Assembly (NCBI GenBank): GCA_050943315.1
Contig: JBMNOY010000044.1
Span: 1-19,978, forward strand
From: JBDKUD01 sp050943315
GTDB taxonomy: Bacteria > Bacillota > Syntrophomonadia > Syntrophomonadales > Syntrophomonadaceae
Length of the DNA stretch: 19,978 nt
Direction of reading: 5' to 3'
In this document: positions 7,807 through 14,287 of the stretch, one piece after another
Layout: each line of letters opens with the position of its first letter
Numbering within the stretch: the first letter of the stretch is position 1
Program-made: the position numbers and the translations under genes
Notes under the pieces: model-generated
Seen by the model: only the letters and a program-made list of their open reading frames with translations
The model's database searches: none
What the model was told of the DNA's origin: nothing

Positions 7807-8526
7807 ATGGCAGTAGTGTTTATTGGTGTGGGAATATATAGTGCAATAAGGCAGCGAATTCAGGTTAAAAACAGCCTGGACGAACTGAATATCACTATAA
7901 GGCAAGCTGAGACCATAAGAACCGATCTGGTTCAAATAATGGAGGATGCCCTGGATTTATCCCGCAGTATTGTAAATGATCTGGATGCTAAAATGGGTGC
8001 CATTGCCCATACGGGTGTACCTGACAATTCGCCTGGGGATACCGCAGATAAACAATATACTATGATTAATCCCGAAATTGAAAATAATGTGGTTGATTTG
8101 CCTATGGCAGGAAATAATAGAGTCATAAGAGTATATGAACTGGCCAGAGAAATGGGACTAACCAGCAAAGTTATTATCGATAAACTCAGAGAAGCCGGGT
8201 ATGATATTAAGAGCCACATGAGTAAACTTACGGGCGACCAGGTTGAAATTATAAGGGAGCAATTAGGCAGCGGAGTAAAAACTGGCGATGATTATGCCAG
8301 CAATATTGACGACGTTCAAGTAACCGAACCTCAATTAGAAAATCAATTACAGTCTGCCGAATACCAAAGCTTTGTAAACAATCTGAAAAAAGCCCATCCC
8401 TATTTAGCGGTACGTACTCTATATGAAAAAGGGTTTTCAATCCGGGAAATGGCCCAACTTTTGGAACGGGGCCAGGGAGAGATTGAATTGTTGCTAAATT
8501 TAGCTCGGAAAAAACAGGTATTGTAA
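7807..8526 (+). CDS. Membrane-anchored protein with IF-2 N-terminal-like domain, in the swrB position
   Basis: Three parts can be seen. The N terminus is a single hydrophobic segment followed by RQR, suggesting a membrane anchor with the rest in the cytoplasm. After a helical region (about 20-65) and a polar linker, residues 105-153 (from V-I-R-V-Y-E-L-A to E-I-I-R-E-Q) resemble the small helical IF2_N domain of translation initiation factor IF-2: VYELAREMGLTSKVIIDKL, then G-x-x-I-K-S-H and a helix. After another linker, residues 193-235 (HPYLAVRTLYEKGFSIREMA and following) form a helix-turn-helix-like segment similar to small proteins encoded near sigD in Firmicutes. Position between the sigD region and rpsB equals B. 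subtilis swrB, whose product activates flagellar assembly; a shared role is inference. The listed start is the first ATG, but ATC 7786 has the better ribosome binding site and restores a full 20-residue membrane helix. A terminator follows the stop. Confidence 0.8.
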   Translation: MAVVFIGVGIYSAIRQRIQVKNSLDELNITIRQAETIRTDLVQIMEDALDLSRSIVNDLDAKMGAIAHTGVPDNSPGDTADKQYTMINPEIENNVVDLPMAGNNRVIRVYELAREMGLTSKVIIDKLREAGYDIKSHMSKLTGDQVEIIREQLGSGVKTGDDYASNIDDVQVTEPQLENQLQSAEYQSFVNNLKKAHPYLAVRTLYEKGFSIREMAQLLERGQGEIELLLNLARKKQVL

Positions 8527-8531
8527 GAAAT

Positions 8532-8559
8532 AACCCGATAATTCGGGTTTATTTTTTTT
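8532..8559 (+). terminator. Intrinsic terminator of the motility operon
   Basis: A perfect 7-bp stem (AACCCGA 8532-8538 with TCGGGTT 8543-8549, 4-nt loop) is followed by an A and a run of eight T (8552-8559). It begins 5 nt after the stop of the preceding gene and separates the motility operon from the rpsB operon. Confidence 0.9.
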
Positions 8560-8604
8560 AACGGTTCAAATTAATTGTAACAGGTCTATTGTTGGTTGCA
8601 TTTC

Positions 8605-8634
8605 TTGCCAAGCATAAGTTAACTATGGTATATT
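8605..8634 (+). promoter_or_regulatory. Probable sigma-A promoter of rpsB
   Basis: TTGCCA (8605-8610) and TATATT (8629-8634) are separated by 18 nt, and a TG at 8626-8627 gives an extended -10 element. The site lies just after the motility operon terminator, and transcription would begin near 8641, leaving a leader of about 105 nt before rpsB. Assigned by consensus match and position only. Confidence 0.6.
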
Positions 8635-8653
8635 ATTTGGTGGTGATTACACA

Positions 8654-8712
8654 CGTTAGCGGACTTTAAGGGGAGTGCTGATTTTTCAGTTCCCTAAAGG
8701 GATGAAGCTGCG
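8654..8712 (+). promoter_or_regulatory. Structured 5' leader of rpsB, candidate autoregulatory element
   Basis: The leader can fold into one extended hairpin in three stacked parts: an outer stem (8654-8660 with 8707-8712, one bulge), a middle stem of about 10 pairs (8664-8674 with 8690-8699, one bulged A and a G-T pair) and an apical stem CTGA/TCAG (8678-8681 with 8686-8689) closed by a TTTT loop. It ends about 18 nt before the rpsB ribosome binding site. Ribosomal protein S2 is known to repress its own mRNA in several bacteria, so this is a plausible S2 binding site. I do not recognise it as a specific catalogued leader class. Confidence 0.45.
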
Positions 8713-8745
8713 GAGGAAATAAAAACTAAAAGGAGGTGTTGTCAG

Positions 8746-9444
8746 GTGTCAGTTATTACCATGAAACAACTTCTGGAGGCAGGAGTTCACTTTGGACACC
8801 AGACTAGGCGTTGGAATCCCAAGATGGCTACTTATATTTATATGGAGAGAAATGGCATCTATATTATTGACCTGCAGCAAACGGTCAAAAAGTTTGATGA
8901 AGCATATTCCTTTATAAAAAATGTAGTAGCAGAGGGTAAAGGAGTTCTGTTTGTCGGAACTAAAAAACAGGCCCAGGAGACAATTAAGGAGGAGGCCAGC
9001 AGATGTGGCATGTTCTATGTAAACCAACGCTGGTTGGGGGGCATGCTGACCAATTATAAAACAATACGCAAACGTGTATTAAGGTTAAGAGAACTGGAAA
9101 AAATGGAAGAGGACGGTACTTTTGAGGTTCTCACCAAGAAAGAAGTAGCTAAACTGCTTAATGAGAGAGAAAGATTGGAAAGATTCCTGGGCGGGATTAA
9201 GAATATGGACAAACTTCCCGGGGCCATTTTTGTTGTAGATCCCCGTAAAGAAAAAATAGCTGTGGCTGAAGCCCACAAGCTGAATATTCCTGTAGTAGCT
9301 ATAGTTGATACCAACTGTGACCCTGATGAAATTGATTATGTGATCCCCGGCAATGATGATGCCATTCGTGCGGTCAAATTAATTTCATCCAAAATTGCTG
9401 ATGCGGTTGTGGAAGGGAATCAGGGAGAACAAATCACAGCATAG
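8746..9444 (+). CDS. rpsB: 30S ribosomal protein S2
   Basis: Ribosomal protein S2 binds late in 30S assembly and is needed for S1 association where S1 exists. The 232-residue protein matches the family throughout: N-terminal MKQLLEAGVHFGHQTRRWNP, the central helical coiled hairpin (about 95-155, including QRWLGGMLTNYKT), and the C-terminal core PGAIFVVDPRKEKIAVAEA with PVVAIVDTNCDPDEIDYVIP. Length is normal. The start is GTG at 8746 behind a near-perfect AGGAGGTG (8731-8738); the in-frame ATG at 8761 would remove five residues and lose the ribosome binding site. It is preceded by a promoter-like site and a foldable leader, and followed by an intrinsic terminator before tsf, the same arrangement of partial read-through into tsf known in other bacteria. 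Confidence 0.98.
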   Translation: MSVITMKQLLEAGVHFGHQTRRWNPKMATYIYMERNGIYIIDLQQTVKKFDEAYSFIKNVVAEGKGVLFVGTKKQAQETIKEEASRCGMFYVNQRWLGGMLTNYKTIRKRVLRLRELEKMEEDGTFEVLTKKEVAKLLNERERLERFLGGIKNMDKLPGAIFVVDPRKEKIAVAEAHKLNIPVVAIVDTNCDPDEIDYVIPGNDDAIRAVKLISSKIADAVVEGNQGEQITA

Positions 9445-9453
9445 ACGAACAGC

Positions 9454-9488
9454 AGGGGGTGAATAGAGTAACTAAACACCCCCTTTTT
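9454..9488 (+). terminator. Intrinsic terminator / attenuator between rpsB and tsf
   Basis: AGGGGGTG (9454-9461) pairs perfectly with CACCCCCT (9477-9484) across a 15-nt loop, and the stem runs into TTTTT (9484-9488). It starts 9 nt after the rpsB stop. I see no clear promoter between it and tsf, so it probably attenuates rather than fully stops transcription, lowering tsf relative to rpsB. Confidence 0.8.
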
Positions 9489-9532
9489 GCCCTTATTAAA
9501 TAATAAGATTAATCATGGAGGAGGTTCCAGCT

Positions 9533-10183
9533 ATGATTACAGCTGCAATGGTTAAAGAGTTACGTGAAAGAACTGGTGCAGGAATGATGGATTGCAAGAA
9601 CGCACTGGTGTCAACCAACGGGGATATGGAAAAAGCAATTGATGAATTGCGTACCAAAGGCTTGGCCAAAGCCGCCAAAAAAGCAGGCCGGGTAGCCAGT
9701 GAAGGTATTGTTATTTCCTACATACATGGTGGTGGACGGATAGGTGTCCTGGTCGAAGTAAATTGTGAAACCGATTTTGTTGCCAAAACAGACCAATTTA
9801 AAGAACTGGCTCATAACATTGCCATGCAAGTAGCCGCTGCCAGCCCGGAGTACGTAGTTCGGGAGGAAGTTCCGGAAGCTGATATTAACCGGGAAAAGGA
9901 AGTACTGAGAGCTCAGGCTATAGAGGAAGGAAAACCGGAAAAGGTAATTGATAAGATGGTTGAAGGGCGTCTGGAAAAGTTCTTTAAGGAACGGTGCCTT
10001 ATGGAGCAGCCCTACATTAAAGATCCGGACAAGACTGTCAAAGATTTACTTCACGAAACTATTGCCAAAATCGGAGAAAACATTACCATAAGGCGCTTTG
10101 CCCGCTTTGAAGTAGGAGAAGGTATAGAAAAGGAAGAGTCTGACTTTGCTGCTGAGGTAATGTCGCAAATTCAGGGAAAATAA
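9533..10183 (+). CDS. tsf: Translation elongation factor Ts
   Basis: EF-Ts is the guanine nucleotide exchange factor that recycles EF-Tu during elongation in the cytoplasm. The protein begins MITAAMVKELRERTGAGMMD, the characteristic N-terminal UBA-like domain with the RTGAGMMDCKNAL signature (residues about 13-25). It continues with the core GGGRIGVLVEVNCETDFVAK, which contains the conserved TDFV segment that displaces Mg2+ in EF-Tu, and the INREKEVLRAQA helix. At 216 residues it is the short form found in many Firmicutes and Thermus rather than the longer E. coli type. ATG 9533 is chosen because GGAGGAGG (9517-9524) lies 8 nt upstream; an in-frame ATG at 9515 overlaps that site. It follows the rpsB terminator hairpin and precedes pyrH by 25 nt. 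Confidence 0.97.
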   Translation: MITAAMVKELRERTGAGMMDCKNALVSTNGDMEKAIDELRTKGLAKAAKKAGRVASEGIVISYIHGGGRIGVLVEVNCETDFVAKTDQFKELAHNIAMQVAAASPEYVVREEVPEADINREKEVLRAQAIEEGKPEKVIDKMVEGRLEKFFKERCLMEQPYIKDPDKTVKDLLHETIAKIGENITIRRFARFEVGEGIEKEESDFAAEVMSQIQGK

Positions 10184-10208
10184 TAAATGCTTTTCAGGGG
10201 GTAATCCT

Positions 10209-10925
10209 TTGCAGAATGCCAAATATAAACGTGTGGTATTAAAACTCAGTGGAGAAGCCCTGGCTGGTGAAGCAGGATATGGGATTGATCATGTGACCAT
10301 TTCCTCGATTGCCAAGCAGGTAGTAGAAATTGCCCGACAAGGTGTTGAAGTAGCTATAGTAGTTGGCGGGGGGAATATTTGGCGTGGTGTATCAGGAAGT
10401 GCCCAGGGAATGGATCGTGCCAACGCAGATTACATGGGAATGCTGGCTACAGTGATAAATGCTCTGGCTTTACAGGATGCACTGGAGAAAGAAGGTATGG
10501 GGACCAGAACCATGTCAGCGATTGAAATGAGAGCAGTAGCTGAGCCATATATAAGACGCCGTGCTATTCGCCACCTCGAAAAGGGACGGGTAGTAATTTT
10601 TGCGGCGGGTACGGGTAATCCATATTTTTCGACAGATACTACCGCTGCTCTGAGATCAGCTGAAATTGAGGCTGAGGTTATTCTCATGGCTAAAAAAGTT
10701 GACGGTGTTTACGATTCTGATCCGGTTAAAAATCCGAATGCCCAGAAATATGACCGCTTAGATTATATCGATGTCATAAATCAGAACCTGGGGGTTATGG
10801 ATTCAACTGCTGCATCATTATGTATGGACAATAATATACCAATAATTGTCTTTGATTTAATGAAAAGCGGCAACATTTTGAAAGCCGTCATGGGTGAGAC
10901 AATAGGCACTTATGTAGGGAGGTAG
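10209..10925 (+). CDS. pyrH: Uridylate kinase (UMP kinase)
   Basis: PyrH phosphorylates UMP to UDP with ATP, the step that feeds all pyrimidine nucleotide synthesis; the bacterial enzyme is a hexamer of the amino acid kinase fold, normally activated by GTP and inhibited by UTP. The 238-residue protein shows the expected motifs: KLSGEALAG near the N terminus, the phosphate-binding VVGGGNIWRG (about 51-60), the substrate loop GTGNPYFSTDTTAALR (about 136-151) and KKVDGVYDSDP (about 161-171). The start is TTG at 10209 with CAGGGGG (10195-10201) upstream; the nearby ATG at 10216 is out of frame. It sits 6 nt before frr, in the widely conserved order rpsB-tsf-pyrH-frr. Confidence 0.97.
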   Translation: MQNAKYKRVVLKLSGEALAGEAGYGIDHVTISSIAKQVVEIARQGVEVAIVVGGGNIWRGVSGSAQGMDRANADYMGMLATVINALALQDALEKEGMGTRTMSAIEMRAVAEPYIRRRAIRHLEKGRVVIFAAGTGNPYFSTDTTAALRSAEIEAEVILMAKKVDGVYDSDPVKNPNAQKYDRLDYIDVINQNLGVMDSTAASLCMDNNIPIIVFDLMKSGNILKAVMGETIGTYVGR

Positions 10926-10931
10926 TTTTAA

Positions 10932-11489
10932 TTGGTGAGCGATATCTTAACTGATGCTGAGAGCAGAATGAAAAAGACTATTGAACATTTGACCGCTGAT
11001 TTTGCTGCCTTAAGAGCAGGGCGGGCTAACCCTGCTATGGTAGACAAGATAGTAGTTGAGTATTATGGGGAACCGACACCATTAAACCAACTGGCCAATA
11101 TTACTGTACCCGAACCCAGGCTGCTGGTTATTCAACCCTGGGATAAGACGAGTATAGCCAATATTGAAAAGGCTATTTTAAAATCAGATTTAGGCGTAAC
11201 TCCCAGTAATGATGGCAACGTTATTCGTATAGCCATTCCCCAGCTTACTGAGGAGCGCCGCAAAGAACTGGTTAAAGTTGTTAAGAAGCGTGCCGAGGAA
11301 GGTAAAGTAGCGGTAAGAAATATAAGACGGGAAGCCAATGATATGCTTAAATCAAGCGAAAAGGAAAAAATGATCTCGGAGGATGAATCCAAAAAGGGTA
11401 TGGAAGATGTTCAGAAGCTCACTGATAACTATATAAAAAGTATTGATAATATTTTACAGGGTAAAGAAAAGGAAATCATGGAAGTTTAG
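10932..11489 (+). CDS. frr: Ribosome recycling factor
   Basis: RRF works with EF-G to split ribosomes from mRNA after termination. The 185-residue protein has the standard length and two-domain sequence pattern: domain I helix with LRAGRANPAMVDKIVVEYYG, the beta-rich domain II segment PLNQLANITVPEPRLLVIQP (about 54-73), and the long C-terminal helices with LTEERRKELVKVVKKRAEEG and NIRREANDMLK. The TTG at 10932 is chosen because GGAGG (10918-10922) is 9 nt upstream; GTG 10935 is the next codon and an equally legal but less well-spaced start. It follows pyrH by 6 nt, so coupling is likely. A GC-rich hairpin lies in the gap before uppS. Confidence 0.97.
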   Translation: MVSDILTDAESRMKKTIEHLTADFAALRAGRANPAMVDKIVVEYYGEPTPLNQLANITVPEPRLLVIQPWDKTSIANIEKAILKSDLGVTPSNDGNVIRIAIPQLTEERRKELVKVVKKRAEEGKVAVRNIRREANDMLKSSEKEKMISEDESKKGMEDVQKLTDNYIKSIDNILQGKEKEIMEV

Positions 11490-11526
11490 GTAGCAAGCAA
11501 TCCAGTTAATTATAATATTGACAATT

Positions 11527-11544
11527 CCCCCGGCAGGGGGTTTT
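11527..11544 (+). terminator. Possible weak terminator hairpin between frr and uppS
   Basis: CCCCC (11527-11531) and GGGGG (11536-11540) form a 5-bp all-GC stem with a GGCA loop, followed by TTTT and then a T-rich but interrupted stretch. It lies 37 nt after the frr stop in the 82-nt gap. The short stem and broken T run suggest partial termination at most. Confidence 0.45.
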
Positions 11545-11571
11545 GTTGGTTTTAGCGGGGGAAGGAATAAA

Positions 11572-12315
11572 GTGAAGAAGGAGAACAGTTTCGAATTGAA
11601 GTTGGATTCTAAAAGAATGCCCCGGCATATTGCTATTATCATGGATGGTAACGGCCGGTGGGCCAAGAAACGTTTGATGCCTAGAACTATGGGACACCGA
11701 GCAGGGATGTCAACATTGCATAGTATTGTAGAAACGTGTTCTAAAATGGGCATATCTGTTCTTACTGTTTATGCCTTTTCAACTGAGAACTGGAAAAGAC
11801 CTGTTGAAGAAGTTGATTACCTGATGAACTTATTGATAGAGTACTTAAACAAGGAAATTGCTGAACTACATCGGGAGAACGTACAAATAAGGGTATTAGG
11901 GGACTATAGCAAACTGCCCGCGGCATGCCAGGCAGAAATAGAGAAAGCGCTGGCACTGACCAGGAATAATACCGGAATGATCTTTAATATAGCGCTTAAT
12001 TATGGTGCCCGGCGGGAGATCATTAGAGGGGTACGAAATATTGCTGAACAAGTACTTAACCATGATATCTCCGTGGACCAGATTGATGAAGATCTATTTA
12101 GCCAATTTTTGTACACAGCAAGGCTTCCGGATCCGGATTTACTTATACGTACTGCTGGTGAAAAACGTATTAGTAACTTTTTGCTATGGCAAATCGCTTA
12201 TTCTGAATTATGGGTAACCGATACCCTGTGGCCTGATTTTACCAGGGAGCATCTAATACAGGCTATTCATGATTACCAGCATCGGGAGCGCCGTTTTGGA
12301 GGACTTAATAAATAA
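11572..12315 (+). CDS. uppS: Isoprenyl transferase, probable undecaprenyl diphosphate synthase
   Basis: This cis-prenyltransferase adds isopentenyl units to farnesyl diphosphate to make the C55 carrier lipid used for peptidoglycan and wall polymer synthesis. Visible motifs are IIMDGNGRWAKKR (22-34) with the catalytic metal-binding D25, the YAFSTENWKRP segment (about 67-77), and RTAGEKRISNFLLWQIAYSE near the C terminus with the diphosphate-binding arginines and the conserved glutamate. I chose GTG 11572 with GGGGAAGG (11557-11564) upstream, which gives 247 residues, the usual family size. An in-frame ATG at 11518 would place 18 extra residues over the hairpin sequence and has no ribosome binding site. 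The next gene, cdsA, follows by 18 nt. Product chain length cannot be read from sequence with certainty. Confidence 0.95.
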   Translation: MKKENSFELKLDSKRMPRHIAIIMDGNGRWAKKRLMPRTMGHRAGMSTLHSIVETCSKMGISVLTVYAFSTENWKRPVEEVDYLMNLLIEYLNKEIAELHRENVQIRVLGDYSKLPAACQAEIEKALALTRNNTGMIFNIALNYGARREIIRGVRNIAEQVLNHDISVDQIDEDLFSQFLYTARLPDPDLLIRTAGEKRISNFLLWQIAYSELWVTDTLWPDFTREHLIQAIHDYQHRERRFGGLNK

Positions 12316-12333
12316 GTTGGCAGGATGGATAGT

Positions 12334-13122
12334 ATGTTAAAAACCAGGTTAATCACTACATTGGTTGGAGTTCCACTCCTACTGGTAATGTTACATATGG
12401 GCGAATATTTCTGGAACGCAGTATTTATTCTGATGGCTGGGATTGGATTATGGGAATTTTTCTCGATGATGAAGAAGAAAGGGTTTACGCCCCTAATGTT
12501 GCCAGGTTACTTGTTACTATATTCACTCATGTTTTGTTCCCAGTCGGAAAGCCTTGGCAAGGCACTACTGTTTTTAGTTTTATCAGTAATCTTAATAAGT
12601 GCTGTGTGGCGGTATCCCCGGATCAACATTGCGGATATAGCCCTGACCCTATTTGGCGCTTTGTATTTAGGGTTACTGCTTTATTATCCAATTAAAATAG
12701 CCACCCTGCCAGACTCATTTAAGGTTATGGTAATGGTTCTCTTAATGACCTGGGCCAGTGATACCGGTGGTTATATACTGGGAAGATTACTGGGTAAACA
12801 TAAACTGGCTCCCCATCTAAGCCCGGGTAAAACCTGGGAAGGGGCTTGCGGAGCAGCAGTGCTGCCTATTTTAGTGGCGGCTGCCGGATTTGATATCTTA
12901 GCTATCAAAACGGGTAGTCTGGCATATGTTTTAGTACTTGGGTTAGTTGTCGGGGTGATGGCTCAGTTTGGTGATTTGTTCATGTCTAGTATTAAAAGAT
13001 ATTTTGAAGTTAAAGATTCCGGATGGATAATTCCCGGGCACGGCGGTGTACTGGACCGTTTTGACAGCTTTTTAGTGGTCGCTCCCCTGGTTTACTACTT
13101 TTTTTTGTTCTCTGCAAAATAA
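12334..13122 (+). CDS. cdsA: Phosphatidate cytidylyltransferase (CDP-diglyceride synthase)
   Basis: CdsA converts phosphatidic acid and CTP to CDP-diacylglycerol, the precursor of membrane phospholipids. The protein is highly hydrophobic with about seven to eight membrane segments. It ends with the family signature: SSIKRYFEVKDSG, then PGHGGVLDRFDS, containing the K-D and the HGG-x-x-D-R-x-D residues that bind metal and substrate. DTGGYILGRLLGKHKL with SPGKTWEG in the middle is also typical. I prefer ATG 12334, because AGGAT (12322-12326) is spaced 7 nt from it and family members commonly begin M-L-x-x-R; ATG 12325 is in frame and adds only M-D-S. The gap to uppS is 18 nt. At about 262 residues it is normal in length. 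Confidence 0.95.
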   Translation: MLKTRLITTLVGVPLLLVMLHMGEYFWNAVFILMAGIGLWEFFSMMKKKGFTPLMLPGYLLLYSLMFCSQSESLGKALLFLVLSVILISAVWRYPRINIADIALTLFGALYLGLLLYYPIKIATLPDSFKVMVMVLLMTWASDTGGYILGRLLGKHKLAPHLSPGKTWEGACGAAVLPILVAAAGFDILAIKTGSLAYVLVLGLVVGVMAQFGDLFMSSIKRYFEVKDSGWIIPGHGGVLDRFDSFLVVAPLVYYFFLFSAK

Positions 13123-13165
13123 AGGGTTTGTCGTTTACTCTTACCTGGAGAAATGAGGAGACAAA

Positions 13166-14287
13166 ATGGATCCTGAATTACAAAAAAGTGTTAAGCATTT
13201 GGTAAGGCTGGCTATTGTTGTCCTGGCTCTGATGGCAATCTATTTATTGTTTATTTATGTATTTCCAATCCTTGGCAATGTCTTGTCAGTAATCCCCACA
13301 TTGTTTATGCCCTTTCTTGTTGCAGTGGTATTGGCGGTATTAATTGAGCCACTGGTCGGTTTTCTGGAACGTGCCTTACATCTAAAACGCAGCGCATCTG
13401 TCCTGGTAAGTCTAATTATCTCTGTGGGTGGATTTATCTACCTGATATTTTTGCTCATTTCTGTTATGCTGAAAGAAATGTCCGGTTTATACCTGCTGGC
13501 CTTATCCAGGTCAGATCAGGTAATAGCCAAAGTTATGGAAAGCTTTGCTGATTTCCGGTTGTTTTATTTGAATCTGGCTCTACCACCTCAATTGCAAAAG
13601 ACTTTGGAAAACAATCTGCAAAAGGGAATCGAAGTACTACAGAGTTTTTTGGATGACAGCTTAACCGGACTGGCGCATTTTATAACCATTCTGCCTGATC
13701 TGGGAATCTTTTTAATAATTGCTACTATTGCTACATTCTTTATAATGAGGGACCGGGCTTTGTTGCGCTCATTTGTCTTGCGTCTCATTCCTGCCGCTGC
13801 CAGATCGGGATCACGTGATGTAATATCTCACCTGATAAATGCCCTGATTGGCTTTTTTAAGGCGTATAGTATTCTTATTTCCATTACTGCTATTATTACC
13901 CTGGTATCACTTAGGATACTGGGTATAGATTATGTTCTTACCTTGGGCCTCATTATCGGATTACTTGATATCCTTCCGGTACTGGGACCGGGGACAGTAT
14001 TTATCCCCTGGATTATGTGGCAGTTTATAGCTGGCAATACCCGTATGGGGATTAGCCTGCTGGTGGTGTATTTAATCATTTCTGTGGTCAGACAGGTTCT
14101 GGAACCGCAGGTAATCGGTGATAATATTGGCCTGCATCCCCTGGCCACGCTGGTGTCTTTGTATGCTGGTTTGCAACTGGGGGGGTTGAAGGGAATGATA
14201 TTGGGTCCTGTTTGTGTTGTCGTAGCTATTGCCTGCTACCGGGCAGGTCTTATAGATGGTTTTTTGTGGAGGAATAGGATTGGATAA
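13166..14287 (+). CDS. AI-2E family transporter / UPF0118-type permease
   Basis: The 373-residue integral membrane protein fits the AI-2E (PF01594) family: two N-terminal membrane helices, a third around residues 75-105, a large polar loop (about 105-165), then a C-terminal bundle containing the family-typical stretches FIMRDRALLRSF, LGLIIGLLDILPVLGPG (about 251-267), QVLEPQVIGDNIGLHPLATL and LQLGGLKGMILGPV. Members have been linked to quorum-signal export, Na+/H+ exchange or sporulation-related transport, so no substrate is assigned. The ATG at 13166 follows GAGGAG (13154-13159). The gene lies 43 nt after cdsA and overlaps the dxr start by 8 bp, so it is inside the operon. It is not part of the usual cdsA-dxr pair in B. 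subtilis. Confidence 0.88.
   Translation: MDPELQKSVKHLVRLAIVVLALMAIYLLFIYVFPILGNVLSVIPTLFMPFLVAVVLAVLIEPLVGFLERALHLKRSASVLVSLIISVGGFIYLIFLLISVMLKEMSGLYLLALSRSDQVIAKVMESFADFRLFYLNLALPPQLQKTLENNLQKGIEVLQSFLDDSLTGLAHFITILPDLGIFLIIATIATFFIMRDRALLRSFVLRLIPAAARSGSRDVISHLINALIGFFKAYSILISITAIITLVSLRILGIDYVLTLGLIIGLLDILPVLGPGTVFIPWIMWQFIAGNTRMGISLLVVYLIISVVRQVLEPQVIGDNIGLHPLATLVSLYAGLQLGGLKGMILGPVCVVVAIACYRAGLIDGFLWRNRIG

Noticed and set aside
11511..11523. TATAAT (11511-11516) and TTGACA (11518-11523) before uppS as promoter elements
   Set aside because: They are in the wrong order for one promoter, and neither has a good partner at 16-18 nt.
12450..12695. An 81-codon + strand frame inside cdsA
   Set aside because: It is out of frame within the conserved cdsA gene and lacks a ribosome binding site or recognisable domain.
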